39,657 nucleotides of DNA from NCBI GenBank assembly GCA_002501485.1, contig DLTS01000053.1, forward strand, positions 1-39,657, given 5' to 3'. Both the position numbers and the translations under genes were made by a program. The notes beneath the pieces are model-generated. The model ran no database searches and was not told where the DNA came from. It worked only from the letters and a program-made list of their open reading frames with translations. Source of the DNA: Acidimicrobiaceae bacterium UBA7830 (GTDB lineage: Bacteria > Actinomycetota > Acidimicrobiia > Acidimicrobiales > Ilumatobacteraceae). Shown in pieces: positions 7,782 to 14,858 of this stretch (its first letter is position 1; every line of letters starts with the position of its first letter).

Positions 7782-8120
7782 TTATATCGCGGAAGGCCCC
7801 TCTTCACCGGTGCGGATTCGCACGATTCGCTCAACATCGGTGACCCAGATTTTGCCGTCACCAATCTTCTCGGTGCTTGCCGCACTGGCGATGGTGTCGA
7901 CAACCAAGTCGACCTGTGAGTCTTCGACGACAAGTTCTAGACGAACCTTTGGAACAAAGTCGATCTGGTACTCAGCACCTCGGTAGGTCTCGGTATGGCC
8001 ACCCTGGCGACCGAAGCCTCGAACTTCCGTTGCGGTCATGCCGTTAATGCCATTGCTTTTGAGCGCGTCCTTCACTTCATCGAGCTTGAACGGTTTGATG
8101 ACTGCGGTAATGAGCCTCAT
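7782..8120 (-). CDS. glnK: PII nitrogen regulatory protein (GlnK1)
   Basis: A 112-residue PII protein. It starts MRLITAVIKPFKLDEVK, and the T-loop is GRQGGHTETYRGAEYQIDF with Tyr51, the residue uridylylated or adenylylated in PII proteins. The B-loop and C-loop are visible as EKIGDGKIWV and RIVRIRTGE. PII trimers bind ATP/ADP and 2-oxoglutarate and gate ammonium channels. It lies 7 nt downstream of amt1, the usual amtB-glnK partnership, so it very probably controls that transporter. The ATG at 8120 fits the family start exactly; the frame remains open upstream into amt1. Confidence 0.95.
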   Translation of the reverse strand: MRLITAVIKPFKLDEVKDALKSNGINGMTATEVRGFGRQGGHTETYRGAEYQIDFVPKVRLELVVEDSQVDLVVDTIASAASTEKIGDGKIWVTDVERIVRIRTGEEGPSAI

Positions 8121-8127
8121 GTCTACA

Positions 8128-9339
8128 TCATGCCTGATATGCGGACTCTGCGTGTTGGCTTTGGTCGAGCCCGACCCGCTCGGCTGCTTCATTGATACGG
8201 AGGCCCATCGTTCCGTCGATCACCTTCGCAATGATGAAGGTGACCACGAATGAATAGACCATCACCGCAAGGGCAGCAACGGTCTGATCGATGAGGAGCT
8301 CTGCGCCGCCGCCGTAGAAAAGCCCATCGACGCCACCGTCATTGACCGAGGTATCTGCGAAGAGGCCGAGCAAAATCGTCCCGATGAGGCCACCGATGAG
8401 GTGGACCGCAATGACGTCGAGTGAGTCGTCGAAGTTGAATTTCGCCTTCAGTTGCAACGCGGCGTAGCACAGCACTCCAGCGATTCCGCCGATAATGAGC
8501 GGAGATGCCCCGCCGACAAAACCTGCACATGGGGTGATTGCAACGAGACCGGCAACTGCACCCGAGGCTGCACCCAAGGTGGTTGCGTGCCCCGCGATGC
8601 GTCGTTCGATGAGGAGCCATCCGAGCATGCCGGTTGCGGCGGCAAGGTGAGTGTTGACGACTGCTTGAGCTGCAACGCCGCTTGCGGCAAGGGCTGACCC
8701 AGCGTTAAAGCCCATCCAGCCGAACCAGAGAATACCGGTGCCGAGCACGGTGTAGGGAAGGTTGTGCGGCGGCATTGGTTCAGCACCATGACCGATTCGA
8801 TTGCCGATCACGAGCACCACCGCGAGTGCTGCCACACCGGCATTGATGTGAATGGCTGCACCGCCCGCGAAGTCGAGAGCTCCCATCGAGAAAATCCAAC
8901 CGTTTTCGTTCCACACCCAACGGGCGACGGGGAAGTACACGAGGAGCGCCCAAACGCTGATGAGCACTGCATAGGCTCCAAATTTGAGGCGATCTGCGGT
9001 TGCGCCAGTGATGAGCGCCGGGGTAATCACGGCAAACATCATCTGGAACGCAACGAATGCGAGCGTTGGGATTGTTCCTGATGCCCCAGAGGTGTCGGCG
9101 AGAAACGCATGGCTGAAGTCACCGATCAGCGCTCCTTCGCCGCCGAATGTGAGCGAGTAGCCAACAGCTGACCACAGAACGCTAATGATTCCCATCGAGA
9201 AGATGTTTTGCATGAGCATTCCGAGCACGTGGCGTGATCGCACCATTCCGCCATAGAAAAAGGCGAGGCCAGGTGTCATGAAGAGAATGAGAGCGGCTGA
9301 GATCAGCACCCAGGCGGTATCACCAGTATCGACAAACAT
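8128..9339 (-). CDS. amt: Ammonium transporter (Amt1)
   Basis: A 403-residue Amt/Rh-family channel with about eleven hydrophobic segments. Conserved features include PGLAFFYGGMVR near the N-terminus, the DFAGGAAIHINAG segment (the Asp near the recruitment site and the first pore His), and IAVHLIGGLIGTILLG (second pore His). It moves ammonium into the cell under PII control by the adjacent glnK1. The ATG at 9339 is preferred over a TTG at 9348, because TAACTT sits 7 nt upstream of the ATG and implies a leaderless transcript beginning there. A GlnR-like half-site array precedes this -10. It lacks the cleavable signal-like N-terminus seen in Amt2. Confidence 0.94.
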   Translation of the reverse strand: MFVDTGDTAWVLISAALILFMTPGLAFFYGGMVRSRHVLGMLMQNIFSMGIISVLWSAVGYSLTFGGEGALIGDFSHAFLADTSGASGTIPTLAFVAFQMMFAVITPALITGATADRLKFGAYAVLISVWALLVYFPVARWVWNENGWIFSMGALDFAGGAAIHINAGVAALAVVLVIGNRIGHGAEPMPPHNLPYTVLGTGILWFGWMGFNAGSALAASGVAAQAVVNTHLAAATGMLGWLLIERRIAGHATTLGAASGAVAGLVAITPCAGFVGGASPLIIGGIAGVLCYAALQLKAKFNFDDSLDVIAVHLIGGLIGTILLGLFADTSVNDGGVDGLFYGGGAELLIDQTVAALAVMVYSFVVTFIIAKVIDGTMGLRINEAAERVGLDQSQHAESAYQA

Positions 9340-9346
9340 GGCGTGC

Positions 9347-9352
9347 AAGTTA
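9347..9352 (-). promoter_or_regulatory. -10 hexamer (TAACTT) of amt1
   Basis: TAACTT on the minus strand ends 7 nt before the amt1 ATG (9339). The GlnR-like array ends exactly 10 nt upstream of it, leaving no room for an independent -35 outside the array, as expected for an activator-dependent promoter. Confidence 0.6.
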
Positions 9353-9362
9353 GGCAGAACAT

Positions 9363-9400
9363 GTTTCTGAAATGTTTCGAGAATGTTCGGATTTGGTCTT
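9363..9400 (-). promoter_or_regulatory. GlnR-like box upstream of amt1 (four half-sites, 11-nt period)
   Basis: On the minus strand the sequence reads AAGAC-n6-CGAAC-n6-GAAAC-n6-GAAAC. Every half-site ends in AC and the period is exactly 11 nt. The published actinobacterial GlnR box is gTnAC-n6-GaAAC, repeated. The last two half-sites match the GaAAC form perfectly. It lies between the hairpin at 9415-9441 and the amt1 -10. A second array with the same geometry precedes amt2. Confidence 0.65.
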
Positions 9401-9414
9401 CACCGAGCGCGCAA

Positions 9415-9441
9415 CTCCCGGACCGCGATGCGGTCCGGGAG
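9415..9441 (-). terminator. Strong 12-bp hairpin between glnK2 and amt1
   Basis: CTCCCGGACCGC, then GAT, then GCGGTCCGGGAG: a perfect 12-bp inverted repeat with a 3-nt loop. It sits 60 nt after the glnK2 stop and just before the amt1 control region. No U-tract follows on the minus strand, so it is either a U-less actinobacterial terminator or an RNA processing/stability hairpin that separates the two amt-glnK units. Confidence 0.7.
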
Positions 9442-9501
9442 CGGCCCCTACTCCGCACAATGCAGGAAGGGGACGGGCGACGGTGCCTTTGGCCTCGGGT
9501 G

Positions 9502-9840
9502 TTATACGGCCTGTGGCCCCTCCTCACCTGTGCGGATTCGAACGAGCCGCTCAACATCGGTGACCCAGATCTTGCCGTCACCGATCTTCTCGCTGCTCGC
9601 TGCTGATGAAATGGCATCGACAACCTGGCCAACGACGGCGTCGTCAACGACTACGTCAATGCTGACTTTAGGAACGAAGTCAATTTTGTATTCGGCGCCT
9701 CGATAGGTCTCTGTGTGTCCTCCTTGGCGTCCGAAGCCTCTGACTTCGGTAACAGTCATTCCAGTAACCCCAATGGTTTTGAGTGCCTCTTTGACTTCAT
9801 CAAGTTTGAATGGCTTGATAATTGCAGTAATAAGTTTCAT
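9502..9840 (-). CDS. glnK: PII nitrogen regulatory protein (GlnK2)
   Basis: A 112-residue PII protein, clearly a paralogue of GlnK1 with identical length. It begins MKLITAIIKPFKLDEVKEAL, and the T-loop GRQGGHTETYRGAEYKIDF keeps Tyr51. The nucleotide-binding B-loop GDGKIWV and the C-loop RLVRIRTGEEG are intact, so it should bind ATP and 2-oxoglutarate. It follows amt2 by 27 nt with an AAGGAAA-like ribosome-binding sequence, so amt2-glnK2 is one transcription unit. Differences from GlnK1 concentrate in the central strand (SIDVVVDDAVVGQVV against RLELVVEDSQVDLVV), which may set partner specificity for the two transporters. Confidence 0.95.
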   Translation of the reverse strand: MKLITAIIKPFKLDEVKEALKTIGVTGMTVTEVRGFGRQGGHTETYRGAEYKIDFVPKVSIDVVVDDAVVGQVVDAISSAASSEKIGDGKIWVTDVERLVRIRTGEEGPQAV

Positions 9841-9867
9841 GAGATGTTGTTTCCTTTCGGGGAGTAC

Positions 9868-11244
9868 TCAGGAGCTGACCGTGACTGAGTCGCCGCTATA
9901 ACCAGCAAGTCCGTGCTCCAGCACGTCGAGGCCTTCAATTTCTTCCTCAGCTGAAACTCGAAGTCCGATGGTGGCTTTGATGACTGTGAAGAGGATCGCT
10001 GTGGTGATCGTGACCCACGCAATGATGATGAGCAACATGACAGCCTGCATGCCGAGCTGATCGAATCCTCCTCCGTAGAACAGACCTGCGTCTTCGCGAC
10101 CCAAGAATGCATCGTCATATTTTGCAAAAAGCCCAATCGAGAGGGTGCCCCAGATGCCGCAGACACCATGAACCGAGACCGCTCCAACGGGGTCATCAAT
10201 CTTCACCTTGTCGAAGAAGTACACCGAGTACACGACAATGATGCCGCCAATGCCGCCGATGAGTGCGGCTGGAAGTGGATCGACGGTTCCACACGGAGCG
10301 GTAATTGCAACGAGTCCTGCGAGGGCACCGTTGCCAACCATCGCAACGTCAGGCTTGCCTGCCTTAAGCCAAATGGTGACTGCTGAGAACAAAGCGCCTG
10401 CCGTGGCTGCGAGCATGGTGTTGACTGCGACTGACATGACGTATTGGTCTGCCGCAAGTTCAGATCCCGGGTTGAACCCGAACCATCCCAGCCAAAGGAT
10501 GAACACACCAAGGATGGCGAAGGGGATGTTATGGCCGGGGATGGCTCGGGGAGTTCCGTCTGGCGAATACTTGCCTATCCGAGGTCCAAGGAACATTGCT
10601 CCCATAAGGCCTGCGATACCGCCGACCATGTGAACGATGCCTGAACCGGCGAAGTCGGAGTACACAGCATCGCCGATCGACATTTGCGCAATGAGGCCTC
10701 CGCCCCAGGTCCAGTGAACCACGACCGGGTAGATAAAGGCGCACATGACGAGGCTAAATGCTAAGTAGGCGGAAAATTTTGTACGTTCGGCCATTGCTCC
10801 AGATGCGATGGTCACAGCTGTCGCAGCGAATACTGCTTGAAAGAAGAAAGTGGTGGCTGGGCTTAAACCGCCGTCAAAAGCGGAATAGTCGTCGTAGCCG
10901 CCGAGGAAGAAGTTTCCACTTCCGAGCCATTTGCTTCCGCCGGAGCCGAAGGCAAACGCATAGCCAGTTGCGAAGAACGCAAGGATGCCAACGACGGCAT
11001 CTGCCATATTCTTTGCGAAAATATTGACGACATTCTTCGCCCGGGTGAGGCCTGCTTCAAGCAGAGCAAAGCCAGCCTGCATGAAGAACACTAGGATGCC
11101 AGCGATAAAGACCCAGATGTTGTTAAGCACAATCTGGACACTTTCTGGAGTGAGTTCCTCGGCGAAGCCGATAGACGGTGTCAAAGCGACCAGCGCCGCC
11201 GTTCCACCGAGACCGGAAATAATTCTTAAAGCACGTGATTTCAC
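9868..11244 (-). CDS. amt: Ammonium transporter (Amt2) with signal-like N-terminus
   Basis: A 458-residue Amt channel. The N-terminus (KSRALRIISGLGG... ending GFAEE near residues 27-31) resembles a cleavable signal peptide like that of E. coli AmtB. Channel motifs follow: AGFALLEAGLTRAKN, DFAGSGIVHMVGGIAG (first pore His) and VSVHGVCGIWGTLSIG (second pore His). It imports ammonium and is paired with glnK2 immediately downstream. The GTG at 11244 is chosen because it follows GAGGAGGT at 11249-11256, the best ribosome-binding site in the window; an in-frame extension to 11307 lacks support. So unlike Amt1 this transporter is made from a leadered mRNA. A GlnR-like array lies upstream. Confidence 0.94.
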   Translation of the reverse strand: MKSRALRIISGLGGTAALVALTPSIGFAEELTPESVQIVLNNIWVFIAGILVFFMQAGFALLEAGLTRAKNVVNIFAKNMADAVVGILAFFATGYAFAFGSGGSKWLGSGNFFLGGYDDYSAFDGGLSPATTFFFQAVFAATAVTIASGAMAERTKFSAYLAFSLVMCAFIYPVVVHWTWGGGLIAQMSIGDAVYSDFAGSGIVHMVGGIAGLMGAMFLGPRIGKYSPDGTPRAIPGHNIPFAILGVFILWLGWFGFNPGSELAADQYVMSVAVNTMLAATAGALFSAVTIWLKAGKPDVAMVGNGALAGLVAITAPCGTVDPLPAALIGGIGGIIVVYSVYFFDKVKIDDPVGAVSVHGVCGIWGTLSIGLFAKYDDAFLGREDAGLFYGGGFDQLGMQAVMLLIIIAWVTITTAILFTVIKATIGLRVSAEEEIEGLDVLEHGLAGYSGDSVTVSS

Positions 11245-11311
11245 GTGTACCTCCTCAGTAGTGATGGGATAAGGGGCGTCCCACCGGCCACGCTGCCCGG
11301 GACTCAAGTGA

Positions 11312-11317
11312 AAGGTA
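11312..11317 (-). promoter_or_regulatory. -10 hexamer (TACCTT) of amt2
   Basis: TACCTT on the minus strand begins exactly 10 nt after the proximal half-site of the GlnR-like array (11328-11365), the same spacing as at amt1. Transcription from here would give a leader of roughly 60 nt carrying the GAGGAGGT ribosome-binding site. Confidence 0.55.
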
Positions 11318-11327
11318 GAGGGTTTAG

Positions 11328-11365
11328 TTTTCTCGAGTGTCGCCGAATTGTTTCGAGTTCGTGAC
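11328..11365 (-). promoter_or_regulatory. GlnR-like box upstream of amt2 (four half-sites, 11-nt period)
   Basis: On the minus strand the sequence reads GTCAC-n6-GAAAC-n6-GCGAC-n6-GAAAA. The first pair is a perfect match to the actinobacterial GlnR consensus gTnAC-n6-GaAAC, and the second pair is a weaker copy in the same register. It lies between the stop of the winged-helix gene and amt2, and exactly 10 nt before the -10 hexamer TACCTT. Confidence 0.72.
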
Positions 11366-11373
11366 CAGTTCGT

Positions 11374-11598
11374 TCAGTCGGTCAGCATCCATCCTCGACG
11401 GCGAACAGTCACGATGCGGTCAGACCCGAGATGCCCTCGAATCGCAGAGATGAGGGCATCACATCGGCGATCGCTGAGCTCGGTGAGTTGGGCCTCGCGG
11501 ACGAGGTTGTAGCGGCTCACAACACGTCCCTTGTGAGTTTCGAGGACGGAATACACGGCGTGTTCTTGGGGAGACAGCCCGCTGGTCGTAGAGCTCAT
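11374..11598 (-). CDS. Stand-alone OmpR/PhoB-type winged-helix protein
   Basis: About 74 residues and essentially one domain, the C-terminal effector (Trans_reg_C) fold. LSPQEHAVYSVLETHKGRVV matches the start of OmpR-type domains. RRCDALISAIRGHLG aligns with the recognition helix (classically RTVDVHVSRLRRKLG), and DRIVTVRRRGWML matches the final wing (IRTVRGVGYRL). No receiver domain is present. The start is uncertain: ATG 11598 is preferred because the residues after it are all domain, while ATG 11622 would add eight residues. It is the first gene on the minus strand of the amt/glnK cluster, and its stop lies 9 nt from the GlnR-like box. GlnR itself uses this type of DNA-binding domain. Its DNA target is inferred, not shown. 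Confidence 0.75.
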   Translation of the reverse strand: MSSTTSGLSPQEHAVYSVLETHKGRVVSRYNLVREAQLTELSDRRCDALISAIRGHLGSDRIVTVRRRGWMLTD

Positions 11599-11703
11599 CT
11601 TCTTATGTTCACCCACGATCATGACGCAAATGTTGGAGAAAAATGAACGGTGTGTTTCGAGGTCGGTTGCGGCGTCCACGAAGAAGCAGGGCAGAATACG
11701 GTC

Positions 11704-12939
11704 ATGGACTTGACATATCCTCAAGAAGCCGAAGATTTTCGCGTCGAGATCAGTGGATGGCTGAAGGACAACTTGCCGGAGGGATGGTTCGATCCAGGAT
11801 TCTCAATGAACGAAGAGGAAAAGGCGGCTTTCAACCGTGAATGGCCGAAGAAGCTCTTCAAAGGTGGCTGGATTTGCGCAACGTGGCCAACCGAATACGG
11901 CGGTAGGGGCCTCACTACGATGCAGGGTGTTGTCTTGGCAGAAGAATTTGCTCGCGCCCGGGCCCCTATGCGTGGCGACTTTTTCGGCGACACGCTGGTT
12001 GGCCCAACATTGTTGCAATGGGGGACCGAAGAGCAGAAGCAGGAGTTTCTTCCAAGAATTTTGAAGGGCGAAATCCGCTGGTGCCAAGGCTTCTCAGAGC
12101 CGAACTCGGGGTCCGACCTAGCGAGTTTGAAGACGACGGCAGTCCTCGACGGGAACGAATGGGTGATCAATGGCCAGAAAGTGTGGACCACTCAGGGTCA
12201 TCACGCTGACTATTGTTTTTTGCTCACCCGCACCGATGCAGAATCGCCAAAGCATGCAGGAATTTCGTATCTGCTCGTCCCTATGCGTCAGCCCGGTATC
12301 GAAGTCCGTGGAATCACGCAGCCTGACGGCACCGCTGAATTTTGTGAAGTGTTCTTTACCGACGCTCGCTGCCCGGCGGACAATGTGGTCGGCGGGATCA
12401 ACAACGGGTGGAAGGTCGCAAATTCGACACTCGCATTTGAGCGAGGTCAGTCTGCAACCACTGGCTACCGCAGGTTCGAAGAGGAGTACCGAATCCTCGC
12501 CAAGGTCGCAACCGAAAATGGCCGCATCAACGATCCGTTAATCCGTCAACGGCTAATGGAGTATTACACGAAGGTCCAGATTCTTCGCGTCAATGGACTT
12601 CGCAACCTCACGAGCACTCTCAATAAAAGCAAAGACATGGGCACGATCGCCCTTGGTGCAACGAACAAGATGTTTTGGTCAGAAATGCATAAAGCAGCGA
12701 TGGAACTTGCTCTTGACGTTTTCGGTGCCGAATCAATGCTGATCGATTCAGGACCCGCAAGTGGCTCATGGCCAGGGGCGCTTCGTGATCGTCGACGCGA
12801 CGGATACCCGGTCAGCGCAATGATGTCGTCATTCTTCTTCTCACGGTCAGAGACGATTTGGGGAGGAACAAGCCAAATTCAGCGAAACATCGTTGGTGAA
12901 CGTGTGCTTGGCTTGCCAAAAGAACCTCGCCCTGAGTGA
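11704..12939 (+). CDS. Acyl-CoA dehydrogenase (FadE-type)
   Basis: A 411-residue FAD-dependent acyl-CoA dehydrogenase that introduces the alpha-beta double bond in acyl-CoA, passing electrons to ETF. Landmarks: WCQGFSEPNSGSDLASL (127-143, FAD/substrate loop), WVINGQKVWTT, and the C-terminal ETIWGGTSQIQRNIVGERVLG. At the position where MCAD-type enzymes have the catalytic Glu (YEGTSQ), this one has WGG. A Glu at 246 (TLAFERG) corresponds to the alternative base used by isovaleryl- and long-chain enzymes, so activity is likely retained. ATG 11704 is the family start. The MFS gene follows after 6 nt. Substrate unknown; branched or steroid-like CoA esters are possible for this subgroup. Confidence 0.92.
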   Translation: MDLTYPQEAEDFRVEISGWLKDNLPEGWFDPGFSMNEEEKAAFNREWPKKLFKGGWICATWPTEYGGRGLTTMQGVVLAEEFARARAPMRGDFFGDTLVGPTLLQWGTEEQKQEFLPRILKGEIRWCQGFSEPNSGSDLASLKTTAVLDGNEWVINGQKVWTTQGHHADYCFLLTRTDAESPKHAGISYLLVPMRQPGIEVRGITQPDGTAEFCEVFFTDARCPADNVVGGINNGWKVANSTLAFERGQSATTGYRRFEEEYRILAKVATENGRINDPLIRQRLMEYYTKVQILRVNGLRNLTSTLNKSKDMGTIALGATNKMFWSEMHKAAMELALDVFGAESMLIDSGPASGSWPGALRDRRRDGYPVSAMMSSFFFSRSETIWGGTSQIQRNIVGERVLGLPKEPRPE

Positions 12940-12945
12940 GCGCCG

Positions 12946-14148
12946 ATGAATCGATCGGCGACAGGCGTCGCTGAGAGCACAGCGACATCAACTCGCCTCG
13001 TGTCGTTGCCGTTCGTTGCGGTGACAGCATCAATGCTGTTGTTTTTCCTTTATGTGGGAATGGCAATCGTTGCGATTCCTCGCTTTGTTGAGTTTGAACT
13101 CAACGGTGGTGAGATCGGTATCGGAGTTGCGATTGCGGCGTTTGCCATCGCAGCGATCGCGGTACGTCCATTTGTTGGTCGACTGAGCGACCGGTACGGA
13201 CGACGAGCATTGATGACATCTGGTGCATTGATCACTGCTGGCGCAGGGGTGTTGGCCGGCTTTGCGCCAAACCTTCCGGTGTTCTTGGCATTCCGAGTGA
13301 TGACGGGTTTAGGTGAGGCAGCGATCTTTGTTGCCGCAGCAACATTGATCGCAGACCTTTCGCCGGAGGGCCGGCGAGCAGAAGGTGCAAGTTATTTGTC
13401 GGTAGCGGTCTACACAGGTATCGGCCTAGGTCCCGCGCTCGGTGAGTGGGTGCTCGCCGATGATCGGTACCGCTTGCTCTTTGCGGTGGCGTCATTGTTT
13501 GCGGTCGCGTCAGCGCTGGTGTCTCGGCTTATTCCTGCGAGGGTCGACCGCAAAACACCAGTTTCAGGTACGAAGGCCTCACTCTTTCATCGCGCTGCAG
13601 TTGCGCCGGGCCTCGTGCTGATGTGCACAATTGCCTCATTCGCAGCGTTTGGGGCTTTTATCCCAGATCATGCTCGTTCGGTTGGGCTGTCGAGCGCCGG
13701 AGGGTTATTTTTCGCCTACAGCTCCATTTCATTGTTCTTGCGTTTGATCGGTGCCCGACTCCCTGACGCCCTCGGAGCGCACCCGATGGTGACGATCGCA
13801 TTGTTGTTCATGGCGGCTGGCATGATGGTTCTTGCCATGGTTCCGACGGTGTGGGGGCTGTGGACTGCGGCAGTCCTAGTCGGTATCGCGATGGCATTCA
13901 ATTACCCGCCGCTGATGGCTGCGGTGATCGATGCAGTTCCTGAGACTGAGCGCGCAGTCGCGGTGGGCTCGTTTACTGCATTTTTCGAGATCGGCAGCGT
14001 GGCAGGCGGACTCATCCTCGGCACCGTTGCCGAGTTTTATGGAAAGCGAGGCGGGTTCGCAGTAGCGGCAGTCATCGCTGTTGGCGGACTCGTAATGCTG
14101 TGGACGATGTTGCCGAGGCGAGCGGCTCAGCGACCTTTTGCGCGCTGA
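12946..14148 (+). CDS. MFS transporter, probable exporter
   Basis: A 400-residue major facilitator superfamily protein with about twelve hydrophobic segments. Loop 2-3 carries motif A (GRLSDRYGRRALM, near residues 81-93), and the first half has MTGLGEAAIFVAAATLIADLSPEGRRAEG, typical of the drug-efflux and sugar-type MFS_1 group. It starts 6 nt after the acyl-CoA dehydrogenase stop, so the two are probably co-transcribed. Its 3' end overlaps the convergent gene by 22 nt. Substrate cannot be inferred. Confidence 0.88.
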   Translation: MNRSATGVAESTATSTRLVSLPFVAVTASMLLFFLYVGMAIVAIPRFVEFELNGGEIGIGVAIAAFAIAAIAVRPFVGRLSDRYGRRALMTSGALITAGAGVLAGFAPNLPVFLAFRVMTGLGEAAIFVAAATLIADLSPEGRRAEGASYLSVAVYTGIGLGPALGEWVLADDRYRLLFAVASLFAVASALVSRLIPARVDRKTPVSGTKASLFHRAAVAPGLVLMCTIASFAAFGAFIPDHARSVGLSSAGGLFFAYSSISLFLRLIGARLPDALGAHPMVTIALLFMAAGMMVLAMVPTVWGLWTAAVLVGIAMAFNYPPLMAAVIDAVPETERAVAVGSFTAFFEIGSVAGGLILGTVAEFYGKRGGFAVAAVIAVGGLVMLWTMLPRRAAQRPFAR

Positions 14149-14714
14149 GCTTGTTCGCGTCGCGCTCGCGCCTCGGCCTGCTTTTTTGCTTTGGCTTCCT
14201 TGCGGCGGGCTTTAATCTCGTCACGATCGTCAGAGTTGTCGTCATGGCGCACTGGAACAACTGAACTTGTTTCAACCGCCGGAAGGCCGAGTGTTTCGTC
14301 AGATTTGAGAATCTCTCGAATAATTGCTGCGGCAGGAGCCTCGCCAGCGATTGTCGCTGCGAGCATGATGCGAGTCGCAGGGATGCCATGGCGTTCGATA
14401 ATTTCCGGCAGCACTTCATTGAGGTCATCTGTGCTCGGGTAGTCAGCGGCATCGCCAAGTTTTTCGATGCAATCGGCGAGGCAAGCATCGGTGAGAACGA
14501 TGGCTATACCTTCCATCGTGCCGTCGAGACGTCCTCGGCTTACTCCATCTCGAACTCTCACCGCATCGGGCTCACCGCCGACGAGTTCGGTGAGCGCTTC
14601 CATGTGGTCTTCATCGAGAGCTTCGACAAGAGCGGTGATGTCTCCATCGGTTGCGACAGCAAATGTCCGATCGAGAAGCCCAAGAGTCTGGAGACGGTTC
14701 TTCACCTGGTTCAC
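14127..14714 (-). CDS. Uncharacterised protein with Lys/Arg/Ala-rich C-terminal tail
   Basis: A 195-residue protein I do not recognise. Residues 1-130 look like a compact alpha-helical domain (LLDRTFAVATDGDITALVEALDEDHMEAL at the start, later TMEGIAIVLTDACLADCIEKLGD). The last 30 residues (EIKARRKEAKAKKQAEARARREQAQRAKGR, given here by composition) form a strongly basic helix that could bind nucleic acid or the ribosome. It starts at GTG 14714, supported by TAGCCT 7 nt upstream. The 3' end overlaps the MFS gene by 22 nt. No membrane segment or signal peptide. Function unknown. Confidence 0.72.
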   Translation of the reverse strand: MNQVKNRLQTLGLLDRTFAVATDGDITALVEALDEDHMEALTELVGGEPDAVRVRDGVSRGRLDGTMEGIAIVLTDACLADCIEKLGDAADYPSTDDLNEVLPEIIERHGIPATRIMLAATIAGEAPAAAIIREILKSDETLGLPAVETSSVVPVRHDDNSDDRDEIKARRKEAKAKKQAEARARREQAQRAKGR

Positions 14715-14721
14715 CTGATGA

Positions 14722-14727
14722 AGGCTA
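14722..14727 (-). promoter_or_regulatory. -10 hexamer (TAGCCT) of the basic-tail protein gene
   Basis: TAGCCT on the minus strand ends 7 nt before the GTG at 14714. It supports this start and a leaderless transcript. Confidence 0.45.
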
Positions 14728-14858
14728 TCTGTAGCTGTATGACGGCAGTTGTTTGCACCCTTCAGGAGGCAGAAATATCTTTTCGGCGAGGTGAGGGTAG
14801 CAGGCGGCAGGCTAACGAGACGCCGCCCAGCGTGGCTTCAGTGCTGTCGTAATCGTCG

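Noticed and set aside
7344..7919. Plus-strand open frame of 191 codons
   Set aside because: It spans the antisense of the FrhB-like gene and of glnK1 and has no family character.
9340..9348. TTG start for amt1 at 9348
   Set aside because: The TAACTT -10 would overlap this codon, and the ATG at 9339 has the correct leaderless spacing.
11599..11703. Additional GlnR half-sites between the winged-helix gene and the acyl-CoA dehydrogenase gene
   Set aside because: A GCAAC and a GAAAC occur on the minus strand, but their spacing is 7 nt rather than 6 and no further half-sites are in register.
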